This document shows, piece by piece, positions 10,758 to 21,317 of a DNA stretch of 34,201 bases. Location of the stretch: NCBI GenBank assembly GCA_001414345.1, contig LLCB01000457.1, positions 1 through 34,201 of the forward strand, given 5' to 3'. The notes beneath the pieces are model-generated. The model was given only the letters and a program-made list of their open reading frames with translations, searched no databases and was not told where the DNA came from. Within the stretch, counting starts at the first letter, position 1, and each line of letters opens with the position of its first letter. This stretch comes from Hymenoscyphus infarciens. Lineage: Eukaryota > Ascomycota > Leotiomycetes > Helotiales > Helotiaceae. Position numbers and translations under genes: made by a program.

Positions 10758-11854
10758 TCAGATGACAGCATACGCACTGGCATAGCTGACAGAAGAATCA
10801 GTTGCATCCACCGGATCGCTGCTCCTGGAATATTGAGTAAATGTGAAGTATCCACGATCCGCAGGCACCTTTCCGGCTTCCCTCAAATGGTCGATCGCAG
10901 CCAATACGACTCCAATTGGATGTCTCCCGCAAACGGTATTTTCGGTCTCCCGCATATTTTCCAGGAAGCTTTTGTGTGTGCCGGCTTCAATCGAACTCAT
11001 CGACATACGATCTAGCTTCTCGATGCTTTCGTGGATTGGTGGATCATTGGGAACCGGGTCTCTTCTATGCAGAGAGATGCCACCCCCTCGTCGGACAACA
11101 TCTGCTGTGGGTTTGTTTGGCATGTAGAAGGTATATTGAAATCGGGTGCCCCAGTGGCAGAAGTCAGAGGATACCACGAAGACGGAGGTTGGATCGGCGA
11201 GATACGAGGAAAGGAGCTTTCCATAGTCAGATTCGGTTCCGGCTGCGGTATTTCCAACCATGATGGGTATTAAAGTTGGGCGGTCTGCAGGTGATTGGAA
11301 GTGCTGGGAGATCATGGTATATATGTATGGGCAGTGCATCTCCATGCTGTGCTCGTTCTCGTCCACATCGAGTGGCATGGTGCCGAACTTGCCCGTCGCC
11401 TGAAGCTCGTTAACGGTTGCTTTATCTACGATCAAATCGCCAAATGGAGTCGCATATTTCGCATGGCTGGTGAGGGCACAGCCCGTGAGGTGCATGGTAT
11501 GCGAGGGGCCCAAAAGGAAGATGCGCTTCGCATTCGAGATATCGAGGGATTTGTATGCCCACGCCGCAGTGTCGGCGCAATAATCATATCCGGCATGACT
11601 GGAGAAGGTTAGTGGGCTGTGAGATTAAGATGTCAATCTGGAAGCAAAGCAAAGCAAAAAACAAAAAAACAGAGGGCAACCACGATGCAACCAGACACTC
11701 ACGGCGCAATGATGATTCGGGCTCCAGGTACCGGTAATGGCTGGTCCTCAATGGCCGAGGGAACGGCATCTAGGTATTCCTGTAGCTCGTTGGCCAGAAG
11801 AGAACGGCTACTCTTGTACCAGGATCCGGCATGTGAGGCATTTCGAGTGGTCAT
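10758..11854 (-). CDS. MEMO1/Mho1-family protein, 2 exons
   Basis: This is the conserved MEMO family (human MEMO1, yeast Mho1), related by fold to class III extradiol dioxygenases; MEMO1 is linked to cell motility and metal/redox handling, while the fungal role is poorly defined. Exon 1 is 11854-11703, the intron 11702-11599 (104 bp, GTGAGT, branch CTAAC, CAG), exon 2 11598-10758: 993 nt, 330 aa plus TGA. Family features: N-terminal ASHAGSWY, APHAGYDY with His52, LLGPSH with His84, KYATPFGDL, DENEHSMEMHCPY, and SSDFCHWGTRFQY with Cys198. By homology His52, His84 and Cys198 match the human MEMO1 metal-site residues His49, His81 and Cys244. Length is slightly above the human 297 aa. It looks intact. 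Confidence 0.95.
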
Positions 11855-11861
11855 GGTGAGC

Positions 11862-12155
11862 TCAGCTTAGATGCCTTTTCTCGTCTGCACAGGTCGGGTA
11901 TTGATGAAGCTGGAGAAAGAGAGGGGTTGGGGATGCGGGGAGATGACGGACTGACACCACTGAGGGAGCTTGGTAGGGTAGCCATTTATCATGACGGGGG
12001 TGTTCCTTTAGCAAGCGAGACACATACCATGAGATGATGAGACAGCCATTCTTCCTACGCTCAGGGTCAAGGTTGAAAACTCGGTCTGCTTCCGCGCGTT
12101 CGTCGTCGGTGGGAATATGGCGCTCCCAACTCCATTGTTCGATCTTCTTCATCAT
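11862..12155 (-). other. Upstream ORF / 5' leader of MEMO gene
   Basis: A 97-codon frame starts ATGATGAAG at 12155 and ends at a TAA seven bases upstream of the MEMO start codon. Its first half (MMKKIEQWSWERHIPTDDE, continuing to LDPERRKNG) is charged and looks protein-like; the second half is Pro/Ser-rich and less so. A GTATGT donor lies at about 12026, so the region may be a 5' UTR with an intron, an upstream ORF controlling translation, or an alternative first exon. I do not recognise the peptide. Confidence 0.3.
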
Positions 12156-12996
12156 GAACTTTCAGTCCTCGTCTAGACTATCAAGAAGACAAAAAGGTCA
12201 CGTTTGACGGTATCTATAGACAGTCTCATATATTGGGCACTTCTGTTTCTCAAGAATGACATCGACCCCGTATCTGATATGCCACCGAGTACACTTTTCG
12301 TGTTTTGGTTTCTGGGTTTGGAATAGAGAGTGGAAAGAGGAATGATATAAATCTCCCAAGGGTGGACCAGCAGCATCTTATTCCACATATTCTTGCTTGC
12401 AATAATTGTTGCTTCGCTGTTAGTCATTTTACTTTTACTCTGTTGCTTGGGGAGTGATTCACCGAATCGCGATATATCTTCTCAACTCCATGCAGAAAGG
12501 CTTTCCAGGCTATGAATAATGGACAAACCAATTTCAAAGCAAGTCGCGGGTCGTCCTTACTATTTAGCCTCTATAACGCGATCTCTGATAGTTTCTTTCC
12601 TTTTTTAGCTTTGCACGTAGTGTTTCAGTCATGATTCGTCTTATTGATGTTTGTTTTATGAAATTATTCTAAAAGAACTCGGATAAATTAATTAGTTGAC
12701 TCAAGTAATAAAAAAGCTACGAACGTTACCTTTTTTTTTGTAAGCTTCATATCCTTATTCCAACCGTTTGGAATATCGTATTTTTTCAAATGTAATTAGA
12801 ACAATGACTTTCTTCTCCTTTTGCATTACCCTTTGGATTTCGTATAGCTACTTGGTTAAACATTTTTTAATATAGTCCCGTTGTTCCTTTCTGGAATACG
12901 TTAACTGCTACATAAAAGCAAAGAGAGACGTATTCCATCCCTCTTTCTTGACTTCAGTAGTAGTTAATTTTTAATTGATTATTCCTTTGCATTCAT
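12156..12996. other. Intergenic, promoter region of MEMO gene
   Basis: The sequence is moderately AT-rich with T-runs (near 12600 and 12730) but not RIPped, since CpA sites survive. A minus-strand 84-codon frame at 12173-12427 starts MTNSEATIIASKNMWNK, but I see no supporting motif or splice logic. The region probably holds the MEMO promoter and the 3' flank of the interrupted finger gene. Confidence 0.4.
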
Positions 12997-13131
12997 CTAT
13001 ATAACTTCGAACATTGTTTTCGAGGAACGATTGCTTTTTAATTCATCGTTTCGAACCTGTATACCAGTTAGGCCTTTTCTTATACTGTCAAGATTATATT
13101 CAAGACCTCTAATAGAGTCTCTTCCATTTAA
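12997..13131 (-). pseudogene. 3' part of gene split by copia insertion
   Basis: Across the insertion point (counting the TTTAA duplication once), the minus-strand frame entering from 21016 continues open for about 43 codons to a TAG at 12999-12997. The peptide is basic and Ser-rich with no known motif. An open run of this length is only moderately unlikely by chance, so the join is supported mainly by the precise target duplication. This part is now about 7.9 kb away from its 5' portion. Confidence 0.5.
13127..13131. repeat. Target-site duplication TTTAA, left
   Basis: TTTAA immediately precedes the TG of the 5' LTR and matches TTTAA immediately after the CA of the 3' LTR (21016-21020). Five bases is the usual LTR-retrotransposon duplication and fixes both element ends. 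Confidence 0.9.
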
Positions 13132-13261
13132 TGTTAAACATCCGTACCTATTACGTAATATGGGTCTTCCTAAACCCTCTTATATATAAGTAGAGAGTAA
13201 TTCTCCTCTAGAATTACTTAAGTAATATAATTATATTAAACCTTATACTATCCTTTTAATA
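13132..13261 (+). repeat. Copia 5' LTR, 130 bp
   Basis: It begins TGTTAAACAT and ends CCTTTTAATA. The inverted ends TGTTAAA/TTTTAACA are seen by combining both copies: this copy keeps the terminal TG and the other keeps the CA. A TATATAAG box lies near 13180. GGTTATAAGCTTAG follows directly and is a plausible but mutated primer-binding site. Confidence 0.93.
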
Positions 13262-13839
13262 GGTTATAAGCTTAGAATTCTACTCTAGACTTATTAATTA
13301 AATTACTACTAAGTCTTTAAATAATTCCTTAACCTAGTATAAGCGTATTCTACTAATAGATATACGAGTTATTATAATTTAAAAACAAGATCTCTTATAT
13401 CTATTATACCTAGTATTACTACCTCTAATTTATCTTAATACGTGTTATAATAAAAGTACTAAAGCATCTAAGTACTAAAATACTAAGTCGACCTCTAACC
13501 TAGCCTATATAGCTCTCTAGTAGTAAAAAACTTAATAACCTTAAAGAAGTTAAAAAACACTAACCTCTTAATATACTACCTAGATAGTTTATAAAATTAT
13601 ATTAATATAAGTAAAAATTTCAAAATAAATATATTAGAAGAAATAAAGTCTTAGGAGATTACTAAGAGCTATACTAAGAGCTAATTTAGAATAAGTTAAG
13701 AAAGACTAGGAGTAGTCTTAAAAAGGCGCTTCTTAGCTTATTAAATAATAAAGAAGATAAGATAGTACTTACTTATATTATACTTTAAATCTAATCTTTT
13801 TCTCTATTATACTTAAACTCTTCTTTAAACTTATCTTAA

Positions 13840-14950
13840 ACACTTTTATAAAGATAACCTACTTAAAGACTCTAACTATATACTCTCTAATCTAGAATCT
13901 AAATCTGAAACTAAATCTGAAACTAATACTAGCTCTAATACTACTAAATTATTCTTATTAGAAAACGAACTTCTTCCTCCTCTTTTAAGCTCTATAAATA
14001 TCTTTAAACTCTATACTAAAGAACCTTTACCTATTACTCCTACCTCCTCTACTCCTAGCCTACCTAGCTCTTCTTAATTATATCTACTAAAAATTAAACT
14101 TAGAATAATATTTAAGAGCTTAATAAAGCTAACTAGACTAAATAGAAAAGACGAGTTATTAATAGCTTTTATATTAAAGACTACTACTATAAGTAGCTTA
14201 TTACTTATAAGAAGTAGTAACTAGATACCCTTTTAGTAGTATAAGCTATAGGTTTTAGATAAGCTACTATCCTAGAGCTAATAGTAGCTAAGAAGAAAGA
14301 ATATAGAAAGGAGAATAAAGAATAGGTTAAATTCTTAGATATTAGATTCTATATAATATATAGTAAGTATAGCTTCTTAGCTAGGAACTATATTAAGAAT
14401 AATAGTAATAATGTCTTATAACTTCTTATAAAACTTAAAAATAGATTTTAGCTTAAAGGATTAGTATAATTTAATTAACTTATAAGTAAGCTCTTATTCT
14501 TATAGTTTAACGTCTTTGCCTCTATTTAAGAGTATAACTCTTAGTTCCTCTAGATCGATTATAAGCTCTTACTTATCTTACTAGATATTAAACTTAAGGA
14601 TCCTTAGTTTAGCTAACTCTATATATTTAGCCTTACTCTAGTATATAACACTTTTAAAAGATATTAAGCTTAGACTTATAACTATATTAATAATACTAGC
14701 TATATTATATCTATTAGTAAACTTATAATAGTAGTCTAAAAGAAGAAATAATATATAACTATAAATACTAATAATATAATAATAGATATACTTACTTATA
14801 AATAATCTAGAACTAATAAAATACTAAAATATATATACTATAGAAAAATATATTATCTAGAAGTAAACTATATTAAGAAACATTCTTATCTAAAGCTAGC
14901 TTATAATAAGCAAATAGCTAATAAGGTAGCTATAAAAGCTACTAAACGTA
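13840..14950 (+). pseudogene. Copia gag relic with zinc-knuckle remnant
   Basis: The plus-strand frame has only RIP-type stops. An acidic Ser/Thr/Glu stretch (SETKSETNTSSNTTK) lies near 13895-13950, and a Pro/Ser linker follows. At about 14826-14880 the spacing of Tyr and Cys-derived codons (KYIYYRKIYYLEVNYIKKH) matches a CCHC zinc knuckle whose Cys and His codons became Tyr. A basic tail (KATKRKKRPRF) follows. This is the capsid/nucleocapsid part. Confidence 0.6.
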
Positions 14951-15159
14951 AGAAGCGTCCTCGCTTTTAAAGTAATATCTAGGATTAGAAAAAGAAGTTA
15001 AAAGATAAGAATACTAAGACTACTACTATAGTATTTATAAAACTATTAGTTATTAACTAAAATAATAAAGCTAACTACTACTCTATCTCTTATTAGGCCT
15101 AGATAGTATATCTTATATTAAATCTTAAAATACTAAGAGCTTTAACGTCTAAATCCTTA

Positions 15160-16480
15160 TTATAAAGATAGATTATTAATAGTAGATACTTTAAATCTAT
15201 CTATTACTAGAAGTTACTCTTTATAAATCTAAGGTCTCTAGACTCTAATAAACTATAAGTAATAGTAGGTATTAGTAGAATATAATTACCTATTATCTTT
15301 AAAGGAATAATAAAGTTAGTTATAAAAATAGAAACTAGACTATAAATACTACTACTCTCTAATATACTCTACTACTCTACTCTAAGAGCTAACTTTCTTT
15401 CTTTTTTATAGCTACTAAATAAAAGGCTTTAGATAGACTTATAGAAAATATATAGATATATTTAGACTCTACTAAATACTAAAACCTTATACGTCTATAA
15501 ACTTACTATTAAAGGCAACCTCTAGATATTAATACTAGGAACTCTTTCTAGTACTATAATTTAGCCTATAGAGCGTAAAGGACTTCTAGTACTCCTAAGC
15601 TAATATAAGCTTCTACTACGCTCTCGTCTATACTTTAAAATATTAGCTAAAGCCTAGATCGCCTATACTAATAAGCTAGTAAATATAACTTAGTATACTC
15701 GCTTAGGACATATAAGTAATAAAGTAATTAAGACACTTTATAAAAGATCTTATAATATAGATAAAAAGATATATATAGAAGGCTATACCTATACTACTTA
15801 TATAGAAGAGTATATAAAATCAGTTCCTTATTTAGACTATATAGAGCTTAGACGTTACTCTATAGAATTAGTATATATAGATATTATAAAACCTCTAAAA
15901 CCTAGACTATTTAGTTTTTAATACTAGATATACTTTTACTATAATAAAATAAAAGATATAGAAGCCTATAGTATAAAATATAAAAGCGATATATTAGTCT
16001 ATTTCAAGGAATATAAGGCTACTTATAAGCGCTCTAAATAACGAATCTATTATATTTATAGTAATAACAAAGGTAAATATATTAGTACTATCTTTAGCAA
16101 ATATCTTAAAAAAGAAAGTATTATACTTAAAACTATAATTCTAAATAATCCTAAGATAAATAAAGCTATTAAACACCTAGGCTAAACCTTATAGTAAATA
16201 GTAGAGATAATAAGAAGGTACTATCTTAACTTTCACGCTAACTACCTTTAGTCTAAATTATTATAAACCTCTATCTATCTTTATTAAAGACGTATTTATA
16301 TAGCTACTAAAATTTCCCTCTTTAAGGCTATTACTAGCTTATACTCTTATATTAATTATTTAAGAATTATAGAGTTATAGTATATAGTTCTTAAAAATAA
16401 GCTTAAAAAGAGTAAGCTTAAAGAGGCTTAAACCTTTTCTAGACGCCTAATAAGCTATAAGAGAGATTATATTAAATAAA
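15160..16480 (+). pseudogene. Copia protease and integrase relic
   Basis: About 15165-15400 corresponds to the aspartic protease region (INSRYFKSIYY, where an active-site context is expected). At about 15690 the pre-integrase segment YTRLGHISNKVIKTLYK matches the GAG-pre-integrase LGH motif. The integrase core follows, with YIDIIKPLKP near 15870, YFKEYKATYKRSK near 15998 and SNNKGKYISTIFSKYL near 16060, and it retains the acidic-residue spacing only in part. It is inactivated by stops and missense changes. Confidence 0.75.
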
Positions 16481-17259
16481 TCTAGACTACTAATAAGAAA
16501 ATCGTTTAAGCTAATAATATTTATATTAATAAAATATAAGTTAACTTATAAAAGAAAGAACTAGTACTTAAAGTCCTTACTTCTAAGATTACTCTAGACT
16601 AATAACTTAATAAAGTAGATTCTAATTAATAATAAAGTAAGAATCTTAAAGCTAACTCTATATTTAAAATTAAGAGAGCTGCTATAGATACTACTAAAAC
16701 AGTTATAAAGCTAATTAAGGAATCTTATAAACATAAGTTATAGACTACTAGTAAAATACACTACTAAGAGATAAAAGATTAAAGACTTATACTTTTAAGA
16801 GAAAGAGATTAAATAAAGAAACTACGAGTATACCTAAAACCAGGCTACTTACTACTCTTATCTAAACTTAAAAGCCTTAGAGTTATAGAGCTATCTAACG
16901 ATTTAGAAAATAATATCCTAGTACTTTATTAAAATAAAGAAGTAATACCCCCGCCTACTCTACTACTACTAAAGCCTATAATCGTTATATACTATAATCT
17001 AGCTATATCTACTACTATAAAAGTATTAAGGTTATAAACACGTTAAAGGTTATAACTCTCTATAGACGACGATAGCTCTAACCTTAGTAGTCCTAGAACC
17101 TTATTAGATAATATAATAGACTATATAGATAACTATAGCCTTTAACTAACACTCTCTTCTAATCTACTACTATTCACTCTTATCTACTAGCTAATCGACG
17201 AGTTATAGTTTATAGTAGCACTACTAGCCTAGGTATAATATAACGTTTTTAAACTATAA

Positions 17260-18670
17260 ATATATAAATAAGCCTACGCCTATACTAAAGCTAAGAAATA
17301 GATAGAGGCTAAAGATAAGAAAGTAGACTTTATTAAGGAAAATAACACTTAGAAAGTAGTAGATAGACTAGTAAACTAAAAGGTTCTTATAGATAGATAG
17401 GTTTATAAACTTAAGATAGATAATAAAGGTTAGGTTATCTAGTATAAGACTTATTAGGTAGTTTATAGTTTTAAATAAGAAGAGAGTATTAACTTTAATA
17501 AAACCTTTACTACTATTATAAAGCTAATAAGCTATAAACTTATCTTTATAATCGCTACTACTCTAAACTAGGAGATTAAATAGATAGACGTTAAAACTGT
17601 CTTTTTATATAATAATATTAAAGAAGAGGTCTATATAGAACTCTTAAATAGTAGAGAGAATAGTACTAAAGTCTATAAACTTAAAAAAGCACTTTATAAA
17701 TTAAAATAAGCTTCTAAAGTCTAGTATAATACTCTCTATAGCTTTCTAAAAACGCTTAACTTTAAACTACTTAATATAGATACTAAAGTCTTCTACTATA
17801 AAGATATTATTATTATAGCTTATATTAATAACCTCCTTATTACTAGTAGCTTAATAAAAGAAATTAATAAAATTAAGATAGTACTTAGTTAATAATTTAA
17901 GATATCTAATCTTAGACTAGTAGCCTTTTATCTTAGAATAATAGTAACTTACGATAGAAAGTAACGTACTCTTTAGTTAGAATAATACGTCTATATTAAA
18001 AAAATACTTTGTAACTTCGATATACTTAAAGCTAAGATATGTTATATGCTAATAGAAGTAAATAATTATCTTATAAGTGCTTCTAAAGACTATAAGGCGT
18101 TAAAGACCTTTAAACGTTAATATTAGTCTATAATAGGCTTACTTATATATACTATACTTAGTACTTAACTAGACATTATCTATTCTATATCTATTATAAG
18201 TAGATTCTTATCTAATCTAACTAATAAATATTAGATAGTAGTAAAACGAATTATACGTTATTTTAAGAGTACTATAAGCTATAACTTAGTATTTTAAGAT
18301 AAGCTTAAGAGACTTATAAGCTATTTAAATACTAACTAGGCTAGATACTATAAAACTAGATAATCTACTTCTAAATACCTCTTTAATATTAGTAGTAGTA
18401 CTATCTTATAGTTATCTAAAAGATAAGCTATAATCTTACTATTCTTATATAAAGTAGAACTTAAGAGGAAGATAAATACTATAAACGAAGCTATTTAGCT
18501 ATAACGTCTCCTAGACTAGCTTATCCTAGAGACTGAACTAAAGGTTACTATAGTAATCCTCTATAATAATTAAGAGGTTATAGTACTTATAAAAAACCCT
18601 ATCTATTATAACTATACTAAGTATATCGCTACCTAAGACGCTAAGGTTAGAGAAGTATAAGCTAAAGAAT
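17260..18670 (+). pseudogene. Copia reverse transcriptase and RNase H relic
   Basis: The RT2-type domain is clear: EIK then IDVKTVFLYNNIKEEVYIEL near 17570-17645, VYKLKKALYKLK near 17670, and the catalytic YVDD box degraded to YINNLLITSS at 17821-17850. RNase H follows, with RLISYLNTN near 18310 and STSKYLFNISSSTIL near 18365, where the family has a DTRKSTSGY-type motif. Both catalytic Asp of the RT box read Asn, consistent with RIP of the complementary strand. Confidence 0.85.
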
Positions 18671-19080
18671 ATATAAACCTTATATTTATTAGTATAAAAG
18701 AGTAAGTAGTAGATAGACTTATAAAACCCCTTCCTAGGAATACTTTTAAGAAGTTCTAATTCTTAATAGATATTAAGAAGAGAGGTGTCTAAAAGCTTAG
18801 TAGAGTATTACTATTACTCTATACTTACTTAAAATACTATAGAGCTATATCTAATACTTTAAAGAAAATAAAGAAAGGTTATATAATATACTCTTTATAC
18901 TTATACTATTATATCTTTAGATACTAAAGAATAGACTTAGTACTTAAAAAACGTTTTTTATTATAGTTTTTAAAAGTTATATAACTATATAGTATAAATT
19001 ATAGAGAGAGATTATATTACTAAGACTAACGATTTATATTATATAGTTAGCTACTTAGCGCCCTAGCTACTATACTAACT

Positions 19081-20769
19081 ACTTATATATATCTAATACT
19101 TAAACATCTTATAATTAAACTCTTTCTATTATCTATAAATTATCTTTTTTTAAATACTTATCTTACTTAAAAAATATTAAATACTAGAAACACCTCTAGT
19201 ATAACTCTTAAGAAGTTAAAAGCTATTACTCTTTTAAAAGAACTCTTCTTTAACTTTATAGATATTAATACTTAATACCTAAAACTCTTATTACCTAGAA
19301 GCCTAAAGACTAACTCTACTAGTTATAATATCTAATATTACTTATTTAAAATTAATAGTAGCTATAATAGAGTATACTTACTTTACTAGATTATATAATA
19401 CTCTATTACCTATTATATAAAGTAGGAAAAGGTAAACTAGTAAGACGATATAAATAAGTACTATCTACTATTTAAATACTTCTTATATATTTTTAGTCTA
19501 GACTAAATTAAGTCTTAAAATATAATTATTATACTTATAGTTACTTAGATAAAAACCTAGGTTAAAATGAATTAGCTATAATACCTTACTATACTATAGT
19601 ATGTCTAGGTTATAGTTATTAAACGAAAACTCCTTATAGGTCTACGACTTCTTATTCTAGACGCTAATATTGAAGTTAAGTATTAAGATACTAATATTAT
19701 CTCTTTTATAAGTCTACTTAGTATATAAAGGAAATTTATTAACTATTTATAAAAGGATAGAGGTATAAGAAACCTTAATATATAGATTAGTAGAGGAGGT
19801 AATACTAGCCTAGTTAAGAGATGTCTAGCTATCTTAAGTTACTTTATTTAGAACCTTACTAGTAACTAGGACTATTCTAAATAGTAGCCTTAGAGTCTTA
19901 GTTACTTTAAAGCTACTAGTTTTAAATAGATTACTCTTAGTACTTAAATTAACTCTTATAACTATACTCTTTCTATTAGAGTACTAATAAATAAAGTTAT
20001 TAATCTCTGTCCTTAGAAGCTCTTAAAAGAAAGAAAACCTAATCTAGTAGACCTAGCCTAGGATAACTCTAAGAGTAAATAGGCCTCTAACGAGTACTCT
20101 AGGTATAAGAGTGCTAATTTAGATAATATCGAAGACGAGGATATAGAACCTATAAGAGTAGTAGAAGCAGTAGAATCTATAGAAGTAGTGGAACTTGTAG
20201 AAGTAGTAGAAACTGTAGAAGATATATTACTACCTACTATATAAAGTCCTAAAATTAAGCTATCTCTAAAACGCTATTGTCTTAATACTCTACTACCTCT
20301 ATTATACTAGGCATCTGTTATACTCTTTAAAGAAGCCTTTTAGATACTACTCCGACTCTTACTAATAAGGCCTACTAATATTATATATACTAAGTATAGA
20401 GGACTCTTAATTAAACGTTTTCCTAGTATATAAAGGCGTATTAAAACTAATAGTACTAAGTATCTACTTAGTATTAATTAATTAGTTAAAGTTAAAGTTA
20501 AGCCTAGTACTAATACGCTTAAAAGACGAGATAAGGATGTAAAGTATAAGCGACTTTTTATATATTTAAGAGAGTATATTAAGAATCGACTAGACTAGCT
20601 AATAGATTTCTACTATATCCTAGATAACTATAACTATATGAATAATATAAGTATAAGAGGAGATACTATACTAAGTAACTTAACTATAGGAGGCGTCTTA
20701 GTATATACTATAAATATAGAAGGAGAGGACGAAGTTAATATCTTAAATCAACTTCTTAAAGGACTTTAA
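19081..20769 (+). pseudogene. Third reading frame of copia element (unknown)
   Basis: One plus-strand frame (codon phase fixed by the TAA at 20767-20769) runs about 560 codons interrupted only by TAA/TAG, the stops RIP makes from Gln, Trp and Arg codons. Plausible protein texture runs throughout: CLAILSYFI near 19830, SIRVLINKVINLCP near 19970-20015, an acidic repeat (EAVESIEVVELVEVVETVED) at 20167-20226, a basic segment (TLKRRDKDVKYKR) near 20515, and a stop-free last 58 codons ending NILNQLLKGL. I recognise no domain. It sits where env-like or captured genes occur in some copia lineages, but no membrane or signal segment is obvious. The start is uncertain and may be as far left as about 18800. 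Confidence 0.6.
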
Positions 20770-20885
20770 TTAGTCTTCTTACTTATATATTCTTCTCTAG
20801 CTTTTTATTCTTTAAAAGGTTTTAGCTAAAGGTTTATTAAAGTATATTAGTATTATAATCTAGGAGTGTTTAGATTAAGTAGGAG

Positions 20886-21015
20886 TATTAAATATCTGTA
20901 CCTGTTATATAATATAGGTCTTCCTAAACCCTCTTATATATAAGTAGAGAGCAATTCCCCTCTAGAATTGCTTAAGTAATATAATTATATCGAACCTCAT
21001 ACTATCCTTTTAACA
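20886..21015 (+). repeat. Copia 3' LTR, 130 bp
   Basis: It begins TATTAAATAT (the terminal TG is now TA) and ends CCTTTTAACA. Aligned without gaps to the 5' LTR it differs at 14 of 130 positions, every one a C/T or G/A transition. A purine-rich AGTAGGAG precedes it as the probable polypurine tract. Confidence 0.93.
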
Positions 21016-21020
21016 TTTAA
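21016..21020. repeat. Target-site duplication TTTAA, right
   Basis: This is an exact copy of the left TTTAA at 13127-13131, directly after the terminal CA of the 3' LTR. Confidence 0.9.
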
Positions 21021-21120
21021 CCCCAGCTCGTCAATGATTTCCCTCTGCTCGCTTTCCATGAGACTCTCCATATTAGGAGACCTCATATAACCAAGAACTA
21101 CACTATCCAAATTTACCGAG

Positions 21121-21134
21121 CCCCCCCCCCCCCC
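21121..21134 (+). repeat. C14 homopolymer in disrupted finger ORF
   Basis: Fourteen C in a row on the plus strand encode a Gly run in the minus-strand finger ORF. Such tracts slip easily, so both the true length and the reading frame across it are uncertain. Confidence 0.8.
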
Positions 21135-21317
21135 GTTACAAGAATGAATATGGCAGTCCTTCTGTCGTTGATGCCGGGCAAATCCTGCCGCAGAGGTGAA
21201 GTTGCATAAAGAGCAAGTCCTAAGATGAAGGCCACAACTGACCATGCCATTTGCATAACTAGGCACTGCTAGATTACAACGAATATCACTTACAATAATT
21301 ACCAGCGGTCTTCTAGA

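Larger units (their letters stand above)
13132..21015 (+). mobile_element. Complete, RIPped Ty1/copia element, 7884 bp
   Basis: Two 130 bp LTRs (13132-13261 and 20886-21015) are flanked by TTTAA duplications. Inside, gag, protease region, integrase, RT and RNase H are read on the plus strand in that order; integrase before RT is the copia order. A further long reading frame lies between RNase H and the 3' LTR. At 7.9 kb it is longer than the common roughly 5 kb copia element, and the extra frame explains most of the excess. All coding parts carry many TAA/TAG stops and the LTRs differ only by transitions, so it is dead. Confidence 0.95.
21016..21317 (-). pseudogene. 5' part of Cys/His-finger gene, disrupted
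   Basis: The minus-strand frame is open from 21317; the first ATG is at 21245 (MVSCGLHLRTCSLCNF), possibly preceded by a splice acceptor (TAG or CAG near 21268-21272). A compact Cys/His cluster, CSLC-x10-H-x5-CH followed by IHSC, looks like a single degenerate C2H2 zinc finger. A Gly run and a Glu/Leu-rich tail (ESEQREIIDELGLN) follow. The copia LTR cuts the frame after LGLN; reading into the LTR adds five codons and stops at 20997. The function is unknown; the finger suggests nucleic-acid or protein binding. Confidence 0.5.

Noticed and set aside
12173..12427. 84-codon minus-strand frame upstream of MEMO
   Set aside because: No known motif, no conserved-looking segment, and it lies where promoter or leader is expected.
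18790..20885. Idea that the extra copia frame is a viral-type envelope gene
   Set aside because: No signal peptide, fusion peptide or clear membrane anchor is visible, so I left it as unknown.
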